From NCBI GenBank assembly GCA_015067665.1, contig SVLZ01000004.1, positions 1 through 64,000 on the forward strand: a DNA stretch of 64,000 nucleotides, given 5' to 3'. Below the pieces are notes generated by a model, which did not search any database, was not told the origin of the DNA, and saw nothing but the letters and a program-made list of their open reading frames with translations. The stretch comes from Oscillospiraceae bacterium. Lineage in GTDB: Bacteria; Bacillota; Clostridia; Oscillospirales; Oscillospiraceae. Below, in pieces: positions 8,953-17,351 of the stretch. Numbering within the stretch: the stretch's first letter is position 1; every line of letters starts with the position of its first letter. The position numbers and the translations under genes were made by a program.

Positions 8953-10698
8953 ATGAAAAAGACAATAAAGGCCATTTGCTTAATGCTCATATGCGCTATG
9001 GTACTGCCTCTGGTCGCCTGTGGTGGTGGCGGTGGTGGCAGCACCCAGAATAACGGCCCTAGAGATCTGGAGTGGCTGAATCTGGAAAGCGACCTTCCCA
9101 TTGTGAAAGAAGGAACAGAAAAGACGCTGGAGATCGTTATTCTTCATCCAGGCGCAGTAGGCACGACCGAAGAAAAGTGGTTCTATGAATTCGTTGAAAA
9201 AGAGATGAATATCAACCTTGATGTTACGGTGCTGAAGGATGGCGGTCAGCAGTTGACGCTGCTGTTTGCAGACGGCGATCTGCCTGACATCATCATCGGC
9301 GCCGGCTTGGACGAGGCAAAGCTGATGCGCTACGGTGCAGATGAGGGAATGCTGCAAAATCTGACACCCTACATCACACCTGAGCTGACACCCAATCTGT
9401 ACAAGATCTTTGCAGAGAATCCGGATATGAAAAAGGCATTTACGGATAAGGATGGAAAGATCTGGTCTCTGGACTGCATTGGTAATGGCAACAGTTCCGG
9501 CCTGATCTCTCGTGCTTTCATTAATTATGACTGGCTGGAGCGTGCAGAAATGGAAACACCCGCAACACTGGATGCGTTTCTTGCAATGCTCCGCGCATTT
9601 AAGAAAACCGGCAGCGATGTGACACCTATGGGTGGTTCTTGGTCTGCAGAAAATCCCATGCTGATCCTGCTCAATGCGTTCGGTTATATTACCGAGAATC
9701 CCAAGGGCATGGATGTTGCCCTGAGAGATGGGAAAATTGTGCTGCCTATAGCAGATCGCGAGCTTTTCGGTGAGTACCTGAAGCTTTTCAAGCAGATCTA
9801 TGACGAGGGCTTGATCCACAAGAATTTCTTTACGATGGGCTATAGCGATATCAAGACGATGATCGCACAAAACAAGACCGGCTATACTACCGCAGCGCCC
9901 TTTACACAGACCTCGAACTTTACTGCTTGGTGGGGAGCACAGCCTTTGACCAGCCAGTATAATACAACTGCCCAGTGGCCTATGGCTGATATTTCCGTGG
10001 GTGATTTTGTCATTAGCGCCAAGAGTGACAATGTAGAGCTGGCTATGCGCTTTGCGGATTGGTTCTTTGATCCCACCGGTGCAAACTACTATCTGTCCTG
10101 CAACGGTCCTGCATCCACCCAGCCTGAATATGTTTACAGTGATCTGGTTGCCGGCTATGAAGTAGATGCCGAGAATCTTATGAAGTACTACCCCGGTTAT
10201 ATTCGTAATCAGAAGAAATTCTCCAGCCTTGCTGACTATGCTGCAAAGCATATCTATTTGCTGCCCTACGGCTCTGTGGGCTGCTGCTTCGATAGTACCT
10301 ATAATGTTATGATGACGCAGATTATGGGCTACACCAAGGAAGAGATTTACGCCAAGTACACGGATGTATCTGCCGAGGGTATTCAGGCAGATGTGCGTAA
10401 GGAATACAATGTGGATGGTGACGAGCAATTCCGTGCTGCCCTGAAGGATACGATGGTTCCCTTTGCCACAGCACAGCAGCTGCCCAATGCGTATCTGGAT
10501 CCGGAGGTCGTTTCGGAACTGGCTAATGCATGGACGCTGGTAAACGAATATGCTACCATCGAAATCGCAAACTTTGTTATCGGAAGAACCGAGCTGAATG
10601 AAGAAAACTTAAACAAGTACTTCGATGAGATCGAAGCCCTTGGCGCAACAAAGATCCTCAATGCATACCGTAATTATTTTGAAGGTATCTATCAGTAA
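8953..10698 (+). CDS. Extracellular solute-binding lipoprotein of a carbohydrate ABC transporter
   Basis: Lipobox (VLPLVACGGGGGG); LipO/YtcQ-like length (581 aa) and position after the two permeases. Confidence 0.85.
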   Translation: MKKTIKAICLMLICAMVLPLVACGGGGGGSTQNNGPRDLEWLNLESDLPIVKEGTEKTLEIVILHPGAVGTTEEKWFYEFVEKEMNINLDVTVLKDGGQQLTLLFADGDLPDIIIGAGLDEAKLMRYGADEGMLQNLTPYITPELTPNLYKIFAENPDMKKAFTDKDGKIWSLDCIGNGNSSGLISRAFINYDWLERAEMETPATLDAFLAMLRAFKKTGSDVTPMGGSWSAENPMLILLNAFGYITENPKGMDVALRDGKIVLPIADRELFGEYLKLFKQIYDEGLIHKNFFTMGYSDIKTMIAQNKTGYTTAAPFTQTSNFTAWWGAQPLTSQYNTTAQWPMADISVGDFVISAKSDNVELAMRFADWFFDPTGANYYLSCNGPASTQPEYVYSDLVAGYEVDAENLMKYYPGYIRNQKKFSSLADYAAKHIYLLPYGSVGCCFDSTYNVMMTQIMGYTKEEIYAKYTDVSAEGIQADVRKEYNVDGDEQFRAALKDTMVPFATAQQLPNAYLDPEVVSELANAWTLVNEYATIEIANFVIGRTELNEENLNKYFDEIEALGATKILNAYRNYFEGIYQ

Positions 10699-10735
10699 TT
10701 CGCCAAAATGAAACATTCCAAAAGGAGGAAGCCCT

Positions 10736-12316
10736 ATGCAATTTAGAAAGCGGTTGGCATTTTTCCTGGCATTTGTTCTGATGATTTGCAACCTGTGCGG
10801 GTGTCTGCCCGCACAGGAACCCACATTGGACTTCAAGGTGGAGGATGTCCGTGTGCCGGTATTTGAACCCTATGTCCCTTCTGAAGATGAGGACAACCAT
10901 ATTATGATGGGAGCTGCGGTAGGTTCCTGGACGCGCGACATTGTAAATGATTATTCCTATGGCATTCGTTGTTCCTTCGATATGCGAGAGAGCACAAAAT
11001 GGAATCCGCAGGCAAATCAGGGTTATGTCGGAGATCCCGGCGTGGTATACCTATTAGATGGCTACTACGATGTGGACAGCCTGCGTATGAAATTTATCGG
11101 TACATATTATTTTGATTTGTTGGGCAGTGATAACGGTGTAGATTATACGCTTCTAAAGTCTGTCACCAAGGAGAATGCAGCTGAGTTTTATGATGAAGAG
11201 AGCCGCTGCACGCTTGAAAACCTGGAGGCAAAGCATATTTCCTATATCCGCATTATGTTCAAGGGAGCCGATAAGAATAATCCCTTTGTCAATTTCCACG
11301 AGCTCAGCTTCGAGGGTACATACCTTGCTCCAGGCCCGGTCTTTATTCCTGAGGAAGAAGATCCCAACAAGCTGCCGGATACTTTGATCCAATCTTATTT
11401 TCTGCATGGCACCTGGACCAGGGATCTGTCCACGGATGGCAGCTACGGTCCTGATAAGGCCTATGACAACAATGTTTTCAGCTTCTGGAATCCGCTGGCG
11501 AATGTAGGATTTGCTGACGAACCCGGCATTATTTTCTCTTTGAAGGCGAAAACAAATATTGGCAAGCTGGAATTTATTTTTGGCGGCGACAAGCATTATT
11601 TTGATGTATATGTAAGCCAAAACGGTGAAGATTACACAGAAATTGCTAAGATCAGCTACCTGAATGAAGAAAAGGCATACACGGTAAATGCCAATGGTGA
11701 CCTTGTCTGCACTTTGGATGGAATAAATCTGGCAGATGTGACATATGTGAAGGTCATCTTTACCGGACGCGCCAGCGGTACCCGGTATGTGAACTTCAAG
11801 GAAGCAGTCGTCAGCGAGGAAATTACGGAAGGTGTGGATACTTCCTGGATGATCCCTGACCTGTCAGATGTAGAGGTCAAGGCAACCGTGGAGGCCTATG
11901 AGTTTACTTACAACGGTGCCCCGAGCACAGATGCTTATCATTCCGGACTCACCAGCGACCCGAGAAATATTTATGACGGCAACCTCGGCTCCATGTGGAA
12001 TCCTGCTTTCAAGACACCCTTTGACACCTATCAGCCCGGTCTCGGCCTCCACCTGGATAACTATTATGATCTGACAAAGATCGTCTTTACCTTTGGCAAG
12101 AATACGAGCTATTTCAAGGTTTTGGTGAGCTCCGATAATCAGACCTTCACGGAAATGGCTTCTGTAACAGAGGATTCCCAGTATGACGCCGATCGGCAAG
12201 TCGTTCTGGACGGCCTGAGCGCAGAAAATGTTAAGTATGTACGGATCGTCTTCACCGGCGGTGCCTCCTGGGGTACGCTGAATGAGATGGAGATCTACGG
12301 TACATTGGCAAAATAG
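10736..12316 (+). CDS. Lipoprotein with three F5/8 type C (discoidin)-like repeats
   Basis: Lipobox (CNLCGC); three repeats of the pattern (S..WNP...Y.FDVYVS.....YTELAK......V.L.......YVKIIFTG....VNF.E). Confidence 0.75.
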   Translation: MQFRKRLAFFLAFVLMICNLCGCLPAQEPTLDFKVEDVRVPVFEPYVPSEDEDNHIMMGAAVGSWTRDIVNDYSYGIRCSFDMRESTKWNPQANQGYVGDPGVVYLLDGYYDVDSLRMKFIGTYYFDLLGSDNGVDYTLLKSVTKENAAEFYDEESRCTLENLEAKHISYIRIMFKGADKNNPFVNFHELSFEGTYLAPGPVFIPEEEDPNKLPDTLIQSYFLHGTWTRDLSTDGSYGPDKAYDNNVFSFWNPLANVGFADEPGIIFSLKAKTNIGKLEFIFGGDKHYFDVYVSQNGEDYTEIAKISYLNEEKAYTVNANGDLVCTLDGINLADVTYVKVIFTGRASGTRYVNFKEAVVSEEITEGVDTSWMIPDLSDVEVKATVEAYEFTYNGAPSTDAYHSGLTSDPRNIYDGNLGSMWNPAFKTPFDTYQPGLGLHLDNYYDLTKIVFTFGKNTSYFKVLVSSDNQTFTEMASVTEDSQYDADRQVVLDGLSAENVKYVRIVFTGGASWGTLNEMEIYGTLAK

Positions 12317-12381
12317 TCCTGAAATGCAGTAATTTAGTCGCAAAAATAACTCTGTTATTTATTAATAAGGAGGAAAAAGTT

Positions 12382-14076
12382 ATGAAAAAAGCATTAACCT
12401 TAATCGCGATTCTCTGTATGGCAGCATTGCTGTTTGTCGGCTGTAACTTACTTCCGACTACCCCTACAGAACCCAGTACACCCACTGAACCCACTGTTGA
12501 TCCCACTGATCCCCCTGTCGATCCCACTGATCCCCCTGTCGATCCTACTGATCCCACCGATCCTCCTCACACCCATACTCCGGGTGAAGACGATGGCGAC
12601 TGCACCACAGATATTCTCTGCACAGAGTGCGGTGAAGTAGCTGTCCCCGGTGCAGAGAATCATACCCCCGCAGCCGATGACGGTGATTGCACTACCGACA
12701 TTACCTGCACTGTTTGCGGCAAGGTAACCACCGAAGGTGCTGAGGCACATACTCCCGCAGCCGATGATGGTGATTGCACTACCGATATTACCTGTACCGT
12801 TTGTGGCAAGGTAACCACCGAAGGTGCTGAGGGACATACGCCCAATGCAGACGACGGTGACTGCACCACTGCGATTACCTGCTCCGTCTGCGGCAAGGAG
12901 ACTACCGCTGCCAAGGATCACACGCCCAATGCAGACGACGGTGACTGTACTACTGCAATTACCTGCTCCGTCTGTGGTAAGGAAACCACTCCTGCTGCTA
13001 CGGGACATACACCTAATGCGGACGACGGCAATTGTACCACTGCAATTACCTGCTCCGTTTGCGGCAAGGTGACTGCCGAAGGCGCTGCTTCCCATAGCTT
13101 TGGCACCAACGAGCCTGTCTGCACCGTCTGTGGCACCGCAAACCCCGACTATGTGCCTCCTGTGAAGATTGTTGATTTCAAGCTTTCTGCTGAATGGGTC
13201 GACAGCAAGATCACTTGGCAGAGTGTTCACCCGACCAAGAGCTTTGACGGAGATCCTGCAACCCGTTGGAATCCGCAGGTAAAGCCCGGTTACGCCGGTG
13301 AGCCCTCCATTGAATATATGCTCAACAGAGCGGCTGATATTAACAAGATCACAGTAACTGTGTCGAGCACCACAAAGTACTACTTTGATGTTTACACCAG
13401 CACCGATAATGGCGCGACCTACACACTTTTGGCGAAGATCTGCACAGCCAATGAAGCAAATGCCTATAGCGGCGCTGTCTGCACGCTGGATGGCCTGAAG
13501 CTGGAGGGAGTAACCAATGTTAAGCTTCTTCTGACCGGCGGCGGCAGTGAGTATGTTAACCTTTACGAGGTAACCGTCAGCGAAGAGGGCAGCGAAGGTC
13601 TCGACAATTCCTGGATGATCCCCGAGGAGCCTAAGGAGCCGGTAAAGGCAACTGTTTCTGTTCATGAGTATATTTCCAACGGCGTTGCAGGCACCGACGG
13701 TTTTTCTGCTGTTGGTTCTGCCAATCCTGCCTATGACGGCAGTACTACAAGCAAGTGGAATCCCTGCCTCAAGAATTATACCTCCGATACTGGCATCATC
13801 TTCCATCTGGACAAGAAGTATGACCTGACAAAGCTGGTGCTGACCTTCAGTAATCCGCATTTCTATGATATCTATGTGAGCTCCGATCACGAAACCTACA
13901 CGGAGCTCGCCAAGATAACGAGCGAGACCCAATATGATGAAACAGGGGCCGTTTGCACTCTGGACGGACTGGATGCAGCGGATATCCAGTATGTGAAGAT
14001 TATCTTCACGGGCAGAGCACCCAGCAACAGCCTGTGGATCAACTTCTTTGAGATCGAGATCTACGGCACCGTCTAA
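12382..14076 (+). CDS. Lipoprotein with Pro/Thr/Asp-rich linker, tandem Cys-pair repeats and two discoidin-like domains
   Basis: Lipobox (LLFVGC); (PTEP/VDPTDPP) linker; repeats of HTPxADDGDCTTxITCxVCGK; two C-terminal discoidin-like domains. Confidence 0.75.
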   Translation: MKKALTLIAILCMAALLFVGCNLLPTTPTEPSTPTEPTVDPTDPPVDPTDPPVDPTDPTDPPHTHTPGEDDGDCTTDILCTECGEVAVPGAENHTPAADDGDCTTDITCTVCGKVTTEGAEAHTPAADDGDCTTDITCTVCGKVTTEGAEGHTPNADDGDCTTAITCSVCGKETTAAKDHTPNADDGDCTTAITCSVCGKETTPAATGHTPNADDGNCTTAITCSVCGKVTAEGAASHSFGTNEPVCTVCGTANPDYVPPVKIVDFKLSAEWVDSKITWQSVHPTKSFDGDPATRWNPQVKPGYAGEPSIEYMLNRAADINKITVTVSSTTKYYFDVYTSTDNGATYTLLAKICTANEANAYSGAVCTLDGLKLEGVTNVKLLLTGGGSEYVNLYEVTVSEEGSEGLDNSWMIPEEPKEPVKATVSVHEYISNGVAGTDGFSAVGSANPAYDGSTTSKWNPCLKNYTSDTGIIFHLDKKYDLTKLVLTFSNPHFYDIYVSSDHETYTELAKITSETQYDETGAVCTLDGLDAADIQYVKIIFTGRAPSNSLWINFFEIEIYGTV

Positions 14077-14102
14077 TTCTTTCTTCTAAAAGAGGTGCAA
14101 TT

Positions 14103-16022
14103 ATGATTAAAAGAATTTTAGCGGCATGTCTGTTGCTTTGCCTTTTGGCAAGCTTGACTGTTGGTTGCGTAAAGGAAGAAGCACCCCGTGTAGAGTCCTC
14201 AGTCAATACGGATGCAGCAGATATGAGTGCTACCAATAATACTACCGGCTTGCTGGCTGGAACAGATGATTTGGGCCGTGTGGTGGATTTGGTTACAGGC
14301 AATGATGAGAGCAAGGATGTTGGTATTTTCTACCTAACATGGCTGGGCACTTACGATGCTGGCAGTCTTCACGATGTAAGTAAAATTTTGGAAAAGGATC
14401 CCGATGCGGCTTCTGATCCGATTCGTTGGCTGCAGGCTGGCGGCGGTGCTCCCGGTAACACACATTGGTGGGGCGAATCCCTGTTTGGATACTATTTCTC
14501 TAATGACCGTTGGGTCATTGAACGGGATGTTCAGATGCTGACCGATGCCGGTATCGATTTTCTGATGCTGGACTACAGTAACGGTGTCACCTATCCGGAG
14601 CAATGGGATATCCTGCTGGAAACACTGGATAAGTTCTACCGTCAGGGCTTCGAGGTTCCTAAGCTTACCTTTGTTATCAAGCTGAACAACAATACCTGCG
14701 TGGACTATCTGTATGAGAACTACTATATGGGTAAACCTGAATATGACCATTTGTGGTATAAACCCGACGGAAAGCCCCTTCTTGTGTGCAACAGCTTGTC
14801 TCAGACTATGGAGCCGGAGTACTACAAGTACTTTAATTTCCGGTATGCACAGTGGCCCAAGGAAACACCTATGAAGGTGGACGGACTGGCTTGGCTGGAT
14901 GAAGGCACCTGGACGGAGGATGGCAAGAATGCGATCTTTGGCGGCGTTGATGGCCTCAAAACCATTATGACCGTTCAGGTCGCAGACCATCGCGGTACGG
15001 TTGCTTTCAGTAGTAATGCCTTCTACGGAGATGAGACCAACCACGGACGAAGCTGGCACGACGGTGCGCCGGATTATTCGGAAAACGCATATGTTTACGG
15101 CTACAATATTGGTGAGCAGTACGAGTATGCGCTCCAGTGCAACCCGGATATTGTGTTCATCACCGGCTGGAACGAATGGGTAGCGACTCGCCAGCGCGTG
15201 TGGAACGGTCTGGAGGAAACAGAGCCTGTTATTCTTGTTGATACAGCGAATATTGAGAGCAGCCGTGACATAATGCCCATGAAGGGCGGTTATGGCGATA
15301 ACTACTACCTGCAGATGATGGATTTTATCCGTCAGTATAAGGGCGCGCCTACGATCAATATGGCGCTCAATACTGCGGCAGAAAGCAAGCCTATTACGAT
15401 GGATATGGCTGCCGGTATGAATCAGTGGAACGCTGTTGGCGGTTACTATCTGGACTACATCCGTGAGATTGGCAATCGTAAGGGCTTGGGCTACGGCGGT
15501 CAGATCTACCGTGACGAAACAGGTCGCAACGATATCTACAAGATGAAGGTTGCAAATGACAGCGAAAACCTGTATGCTTATGTACAGACAATGGATATTA
15601 TTCAGGGTCTGGACGGCGAGCACTGCCTGAGTATGTTTATCAGCACCGGCAACGAAAATAACGAAGCTTGGTGCGGCTACGACTTTGTCATCGGCCGTCA
15701 GGCTGCAACGAAAGACGGTCTTGTGATCGAAAAGCGGACTGCTGACGGCTGGGAAGTTGTGGGATATGCCAAGTATAGTGTTGCGCTTAACGAGCTGCAG
15801 TTTGCGATTCCGCTGGAGACCCTCGGCCTTTCTGCAGAGGATGTTTCCATTCAGTTTAAGTTTGCGGACAACTATCAGGGCGAGGATGATATCTTCTCCT
15901 TCTATCTCAACGGCGACGCAGCACCCTACGGCAGAATGAACTATGTTTATGAGAGCAAGGGCGCAGATGCCATCGAAAAGTTTGAGATAAACCCCAATAA
16001 GGCAACCCCGACTGCGAAATAA
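14103..16022 (+). CDS. Lipoprotein glycoside hydrolase, GH99-like/GH71-like, with C-terminal CBM9/DOMON-like domain
   Basis: Lipobox (LTVGC); ERDVQMLTDAGIDFLMLDYSNG and IVFITGWNEWVATRQR as in GH99-like proteins; C-terminal IYKMKVANDSENLYAYVQT. Confidence 0.6.
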   Translation: MIKRILAACLLLCLLASLTVGCVKEEAPRVESSVNTDAADMSATNNTTGLLAGTDDLGRVVDLVTGNDESKDVGIFYLTWLGTYDAGSLHDVSKILEKDPDAASDPIRWLQAGGGAPGNTHWWGESLFGYYFSNDRWVIERDVQMLTDAGIDFLMLDYSNGVTYPEQWDILLETLDKFYRQGFEVPKLTFVIKLNNNTCVDYLYENYYMGKPEYDHLWYKPDGKPLLVCNSLSQTMEPEYYKYFNFRYAQWPKETPMKVDGLAWLDEGTWTEDGKNAIFGGVDGLKTIMTVQVADHRGTVAFSSNAFYGDETNHGRSWHDGAPDYSENAYVYGYNIGEQYEYALQCNPDIVFITGWNEWVATRQRVWNGLEETEPVILVDTANIESSRDIMPMKGGYGDNYYLQMMDFIRQYKGAPTINMALNTAAESKPITMDMAAGMNQWNAVGGYYLDYIREIGNRKGLGYGGQIYRDETGRNDIYKMKVANDSENLYAYVQTMDIIQGLDGEHCLSMFISTGNENNEAWCGYDFVIGRQAATKDGLVIEKRTADGWEVVGYAKYSVALNELQFAIPLETLGLSAEDVSIQFKFADNYQGEDDIFSFYLNGDAAPYGRMNYVYESKGADAIEKFEINPNKATPTAK

Positions 16023-16026
16023 TTCC

Positions 16027-16064
16027 AAAACGGCACCAATACAAAATTGTATTGGTGCCGTTTG
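16027..16064 (+). terminator. Stem-loop terminator at the end of the GH43-to-GH99-like operon
   Basis: acggcaccaatacaa-at-ttgtattggtgccgt perfect stem followed by ttgt. Confidence 0.7.
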
Positions 16065-16161
16065 TAAAACGAAAAGCTTTGGACACAAAATTGTGTGGTT
16101 TTTTTCTGCGAAGAACAGGAGAAAACAACACTGCCATATTTATTTCCTTTTTTGGTGATGC

Positions 16162-16167
16162 TATAAT
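16162..16167 (+). promoter_or_regulatory. Candidate -10 box for the corrinoid/methyltransferase operon
   Basis: tgatgcTATAATag 29 nt upstream of ATG 16196; no strong -35 hexamer recognised. Confidence 0.4.
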
Positions 16168-16195
16168 AGAGCAAAAGGATGGGAGGAACAGAGAA

Positions 16196-17314
16196 ATGAC
16201 GAACATTGAACGCGCAATGAATATTTTGCACTATCGAGAAGTAGACAGACTGCCCGCGGTGCATTTTGGCTATTGGCCGGAATTGCTGACGGAATGGGCA
16301 CAGCAAGGCAAGATCCCACAGGAACTGGCTGTTGGCAACTGGGACGGCAGTCCCAAGGATCAGGAGCTGGACAAGCTCATTGGCTGGGATTTTAATTGGT
16401 ACAGCACTAAGGGCAGCAATAACGGCCTATATCCTTGCTTTGAAAAGAAAGTATTAGAAACATTTCCTGACGGAACGCAAAGAGTGCAAAGCAATCTGGG
16501 CCTTATTGAACGCATAAAGCCCGGTGTGACTTCCATCCCTTCTGAGGATGACTATTTACTCAAGGATAGAGAGGCCTTTGAAACACTCTATCGCCCGAAA
16601 ATGCAATTTACTCCGGAGCGTGTGAATCTGGATTACTATAAAAGCTTTAATGAGACCCGGCCTAAGGACAGACCTGTCGGTCTGTGCCTCGGAAGTGTCT
16701 TGGGACAGATCCGGGATATGGTTTCTGTGGTTGGTCTTAGTTATCTTATGTACGATGATGACGAGGATCTGCTGGCGGATATTATCGATACATATGCAGA
16801 AATGCAGTATCAGTGCGTAAAAACCATTTTGGAAACCGGTGCGAAGTTTGACTTCGCCCATTATTGGGAGGATATTTGTTTTAAGAACGGTCCGCTGATC
16901 TCTCCCGATAAATTTGAGGAGCTGTGCGCCAAGCACTATAAAAAGAGAAATGACTTGTGCCATCAGTACGGAATTGATATAATTTCTTTAGACTGCGATG
17001 GTGTAACGGAAAAACTGCTGCCGATCTGGTTCGAAAACGGTGTCAATACTATGTTCCCCATCGAGATCGGTGTTTGGGGCGATCAATTCGAGCCGGCACG
17101 GAAAAAGTACGGAAACGGTATGCTGGGTGTGGGTGCAATGGATAAGACAGCGCTGCGGAAGGATAAGGCGGCTGTAGATGCAGAGATAGAACGAATAAAG
17201 CGCCTCACAGCAATGGGCGGCTTTATTCCTTGTCCCGACCACCGGCTGATGCCCGGAACGAAATTTGAGCTTGTGCAGTACTATGCTGAGCAAATCAAGA
17301 ATATCCGGCTTTGA
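16196..17314 (+). CDS. URO-D-like family protein, candidate substrate-specific corrinoid methyltransferase
   Basis: MTNIERAMNILHYREVDRLPAVHFGYWPE; SLDCDGVTEKLLPIWFENGVNTMFPIE; GGFIPCPDHRLMPG; located with corrinoid genes. Confidence 0.72.
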   Translation: MTNIERAMNILHYREVDRLPAVHFGYWPELLTEWAQQGKIPQELAVGNWDGSPKDQELDKLIGWDFNWYSTKGSNNGLYPCFEKKVLETFPDGTQRVQSNLGLIERIKPGVTSIPSEDDYLLKDREAFETLYRPKMQFTPERVNLDYYKSFNETRPKDRPVGLCLGSVLGQIRDMVSVVGLSYLMYDDDEDLLADIIDTYAEMQYQCVKTILETGAKFDFAHYWEDICFKNGPLISPDKFEELCAKHYKKRNDLCHQYGIDIISLDCDGVTEKLLPIWFENGVNTMFPIEIGVWGDQFEPARKKYGNGMLGVGAMDKTALRKDKAAVDAEIERIKRLTAMGGFIPCPDHRLMPGTKFELVQYYAEQIKNIRL

Positions 17315-17351
17315 GTTTTCATTTGGGTACATAAGAGGGGGGGCACCCCAT

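Noticed and set aside
8980-10428. 482-aa antisense ORF
   Set aside because: Fully antisense to the solute-binding lipoprotein; Cys/His/Ile-rich shadow-ORF composition and no recognisable domain.
12475-13100. CRISPR-like periodic repeats
   Set aside because: The periodicity is coding (Pro/Thr linkers and Cys-pair repeats in frame), with no spacer/direct-repeat structure.
12448-13932. 494-aa antisense ORF
   Set aside because: Complement of a repetitive lipoprotein gene; its apparent repeats mirror the sense-strand repeats.
14334-16088. 584-aa antisense ORF
   Set aside because: Shadow of the GH99-like lipoprotein gene; no domain motifs.
17265-17351. N-terminal 29-aa extension of the AraC-corrinoid ORF
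   Set aside because: Overlaps the 3' end of the preceding URO-D gene; ATG 17352 has a purine-rich RBS and gives a normal AraC cupin start.
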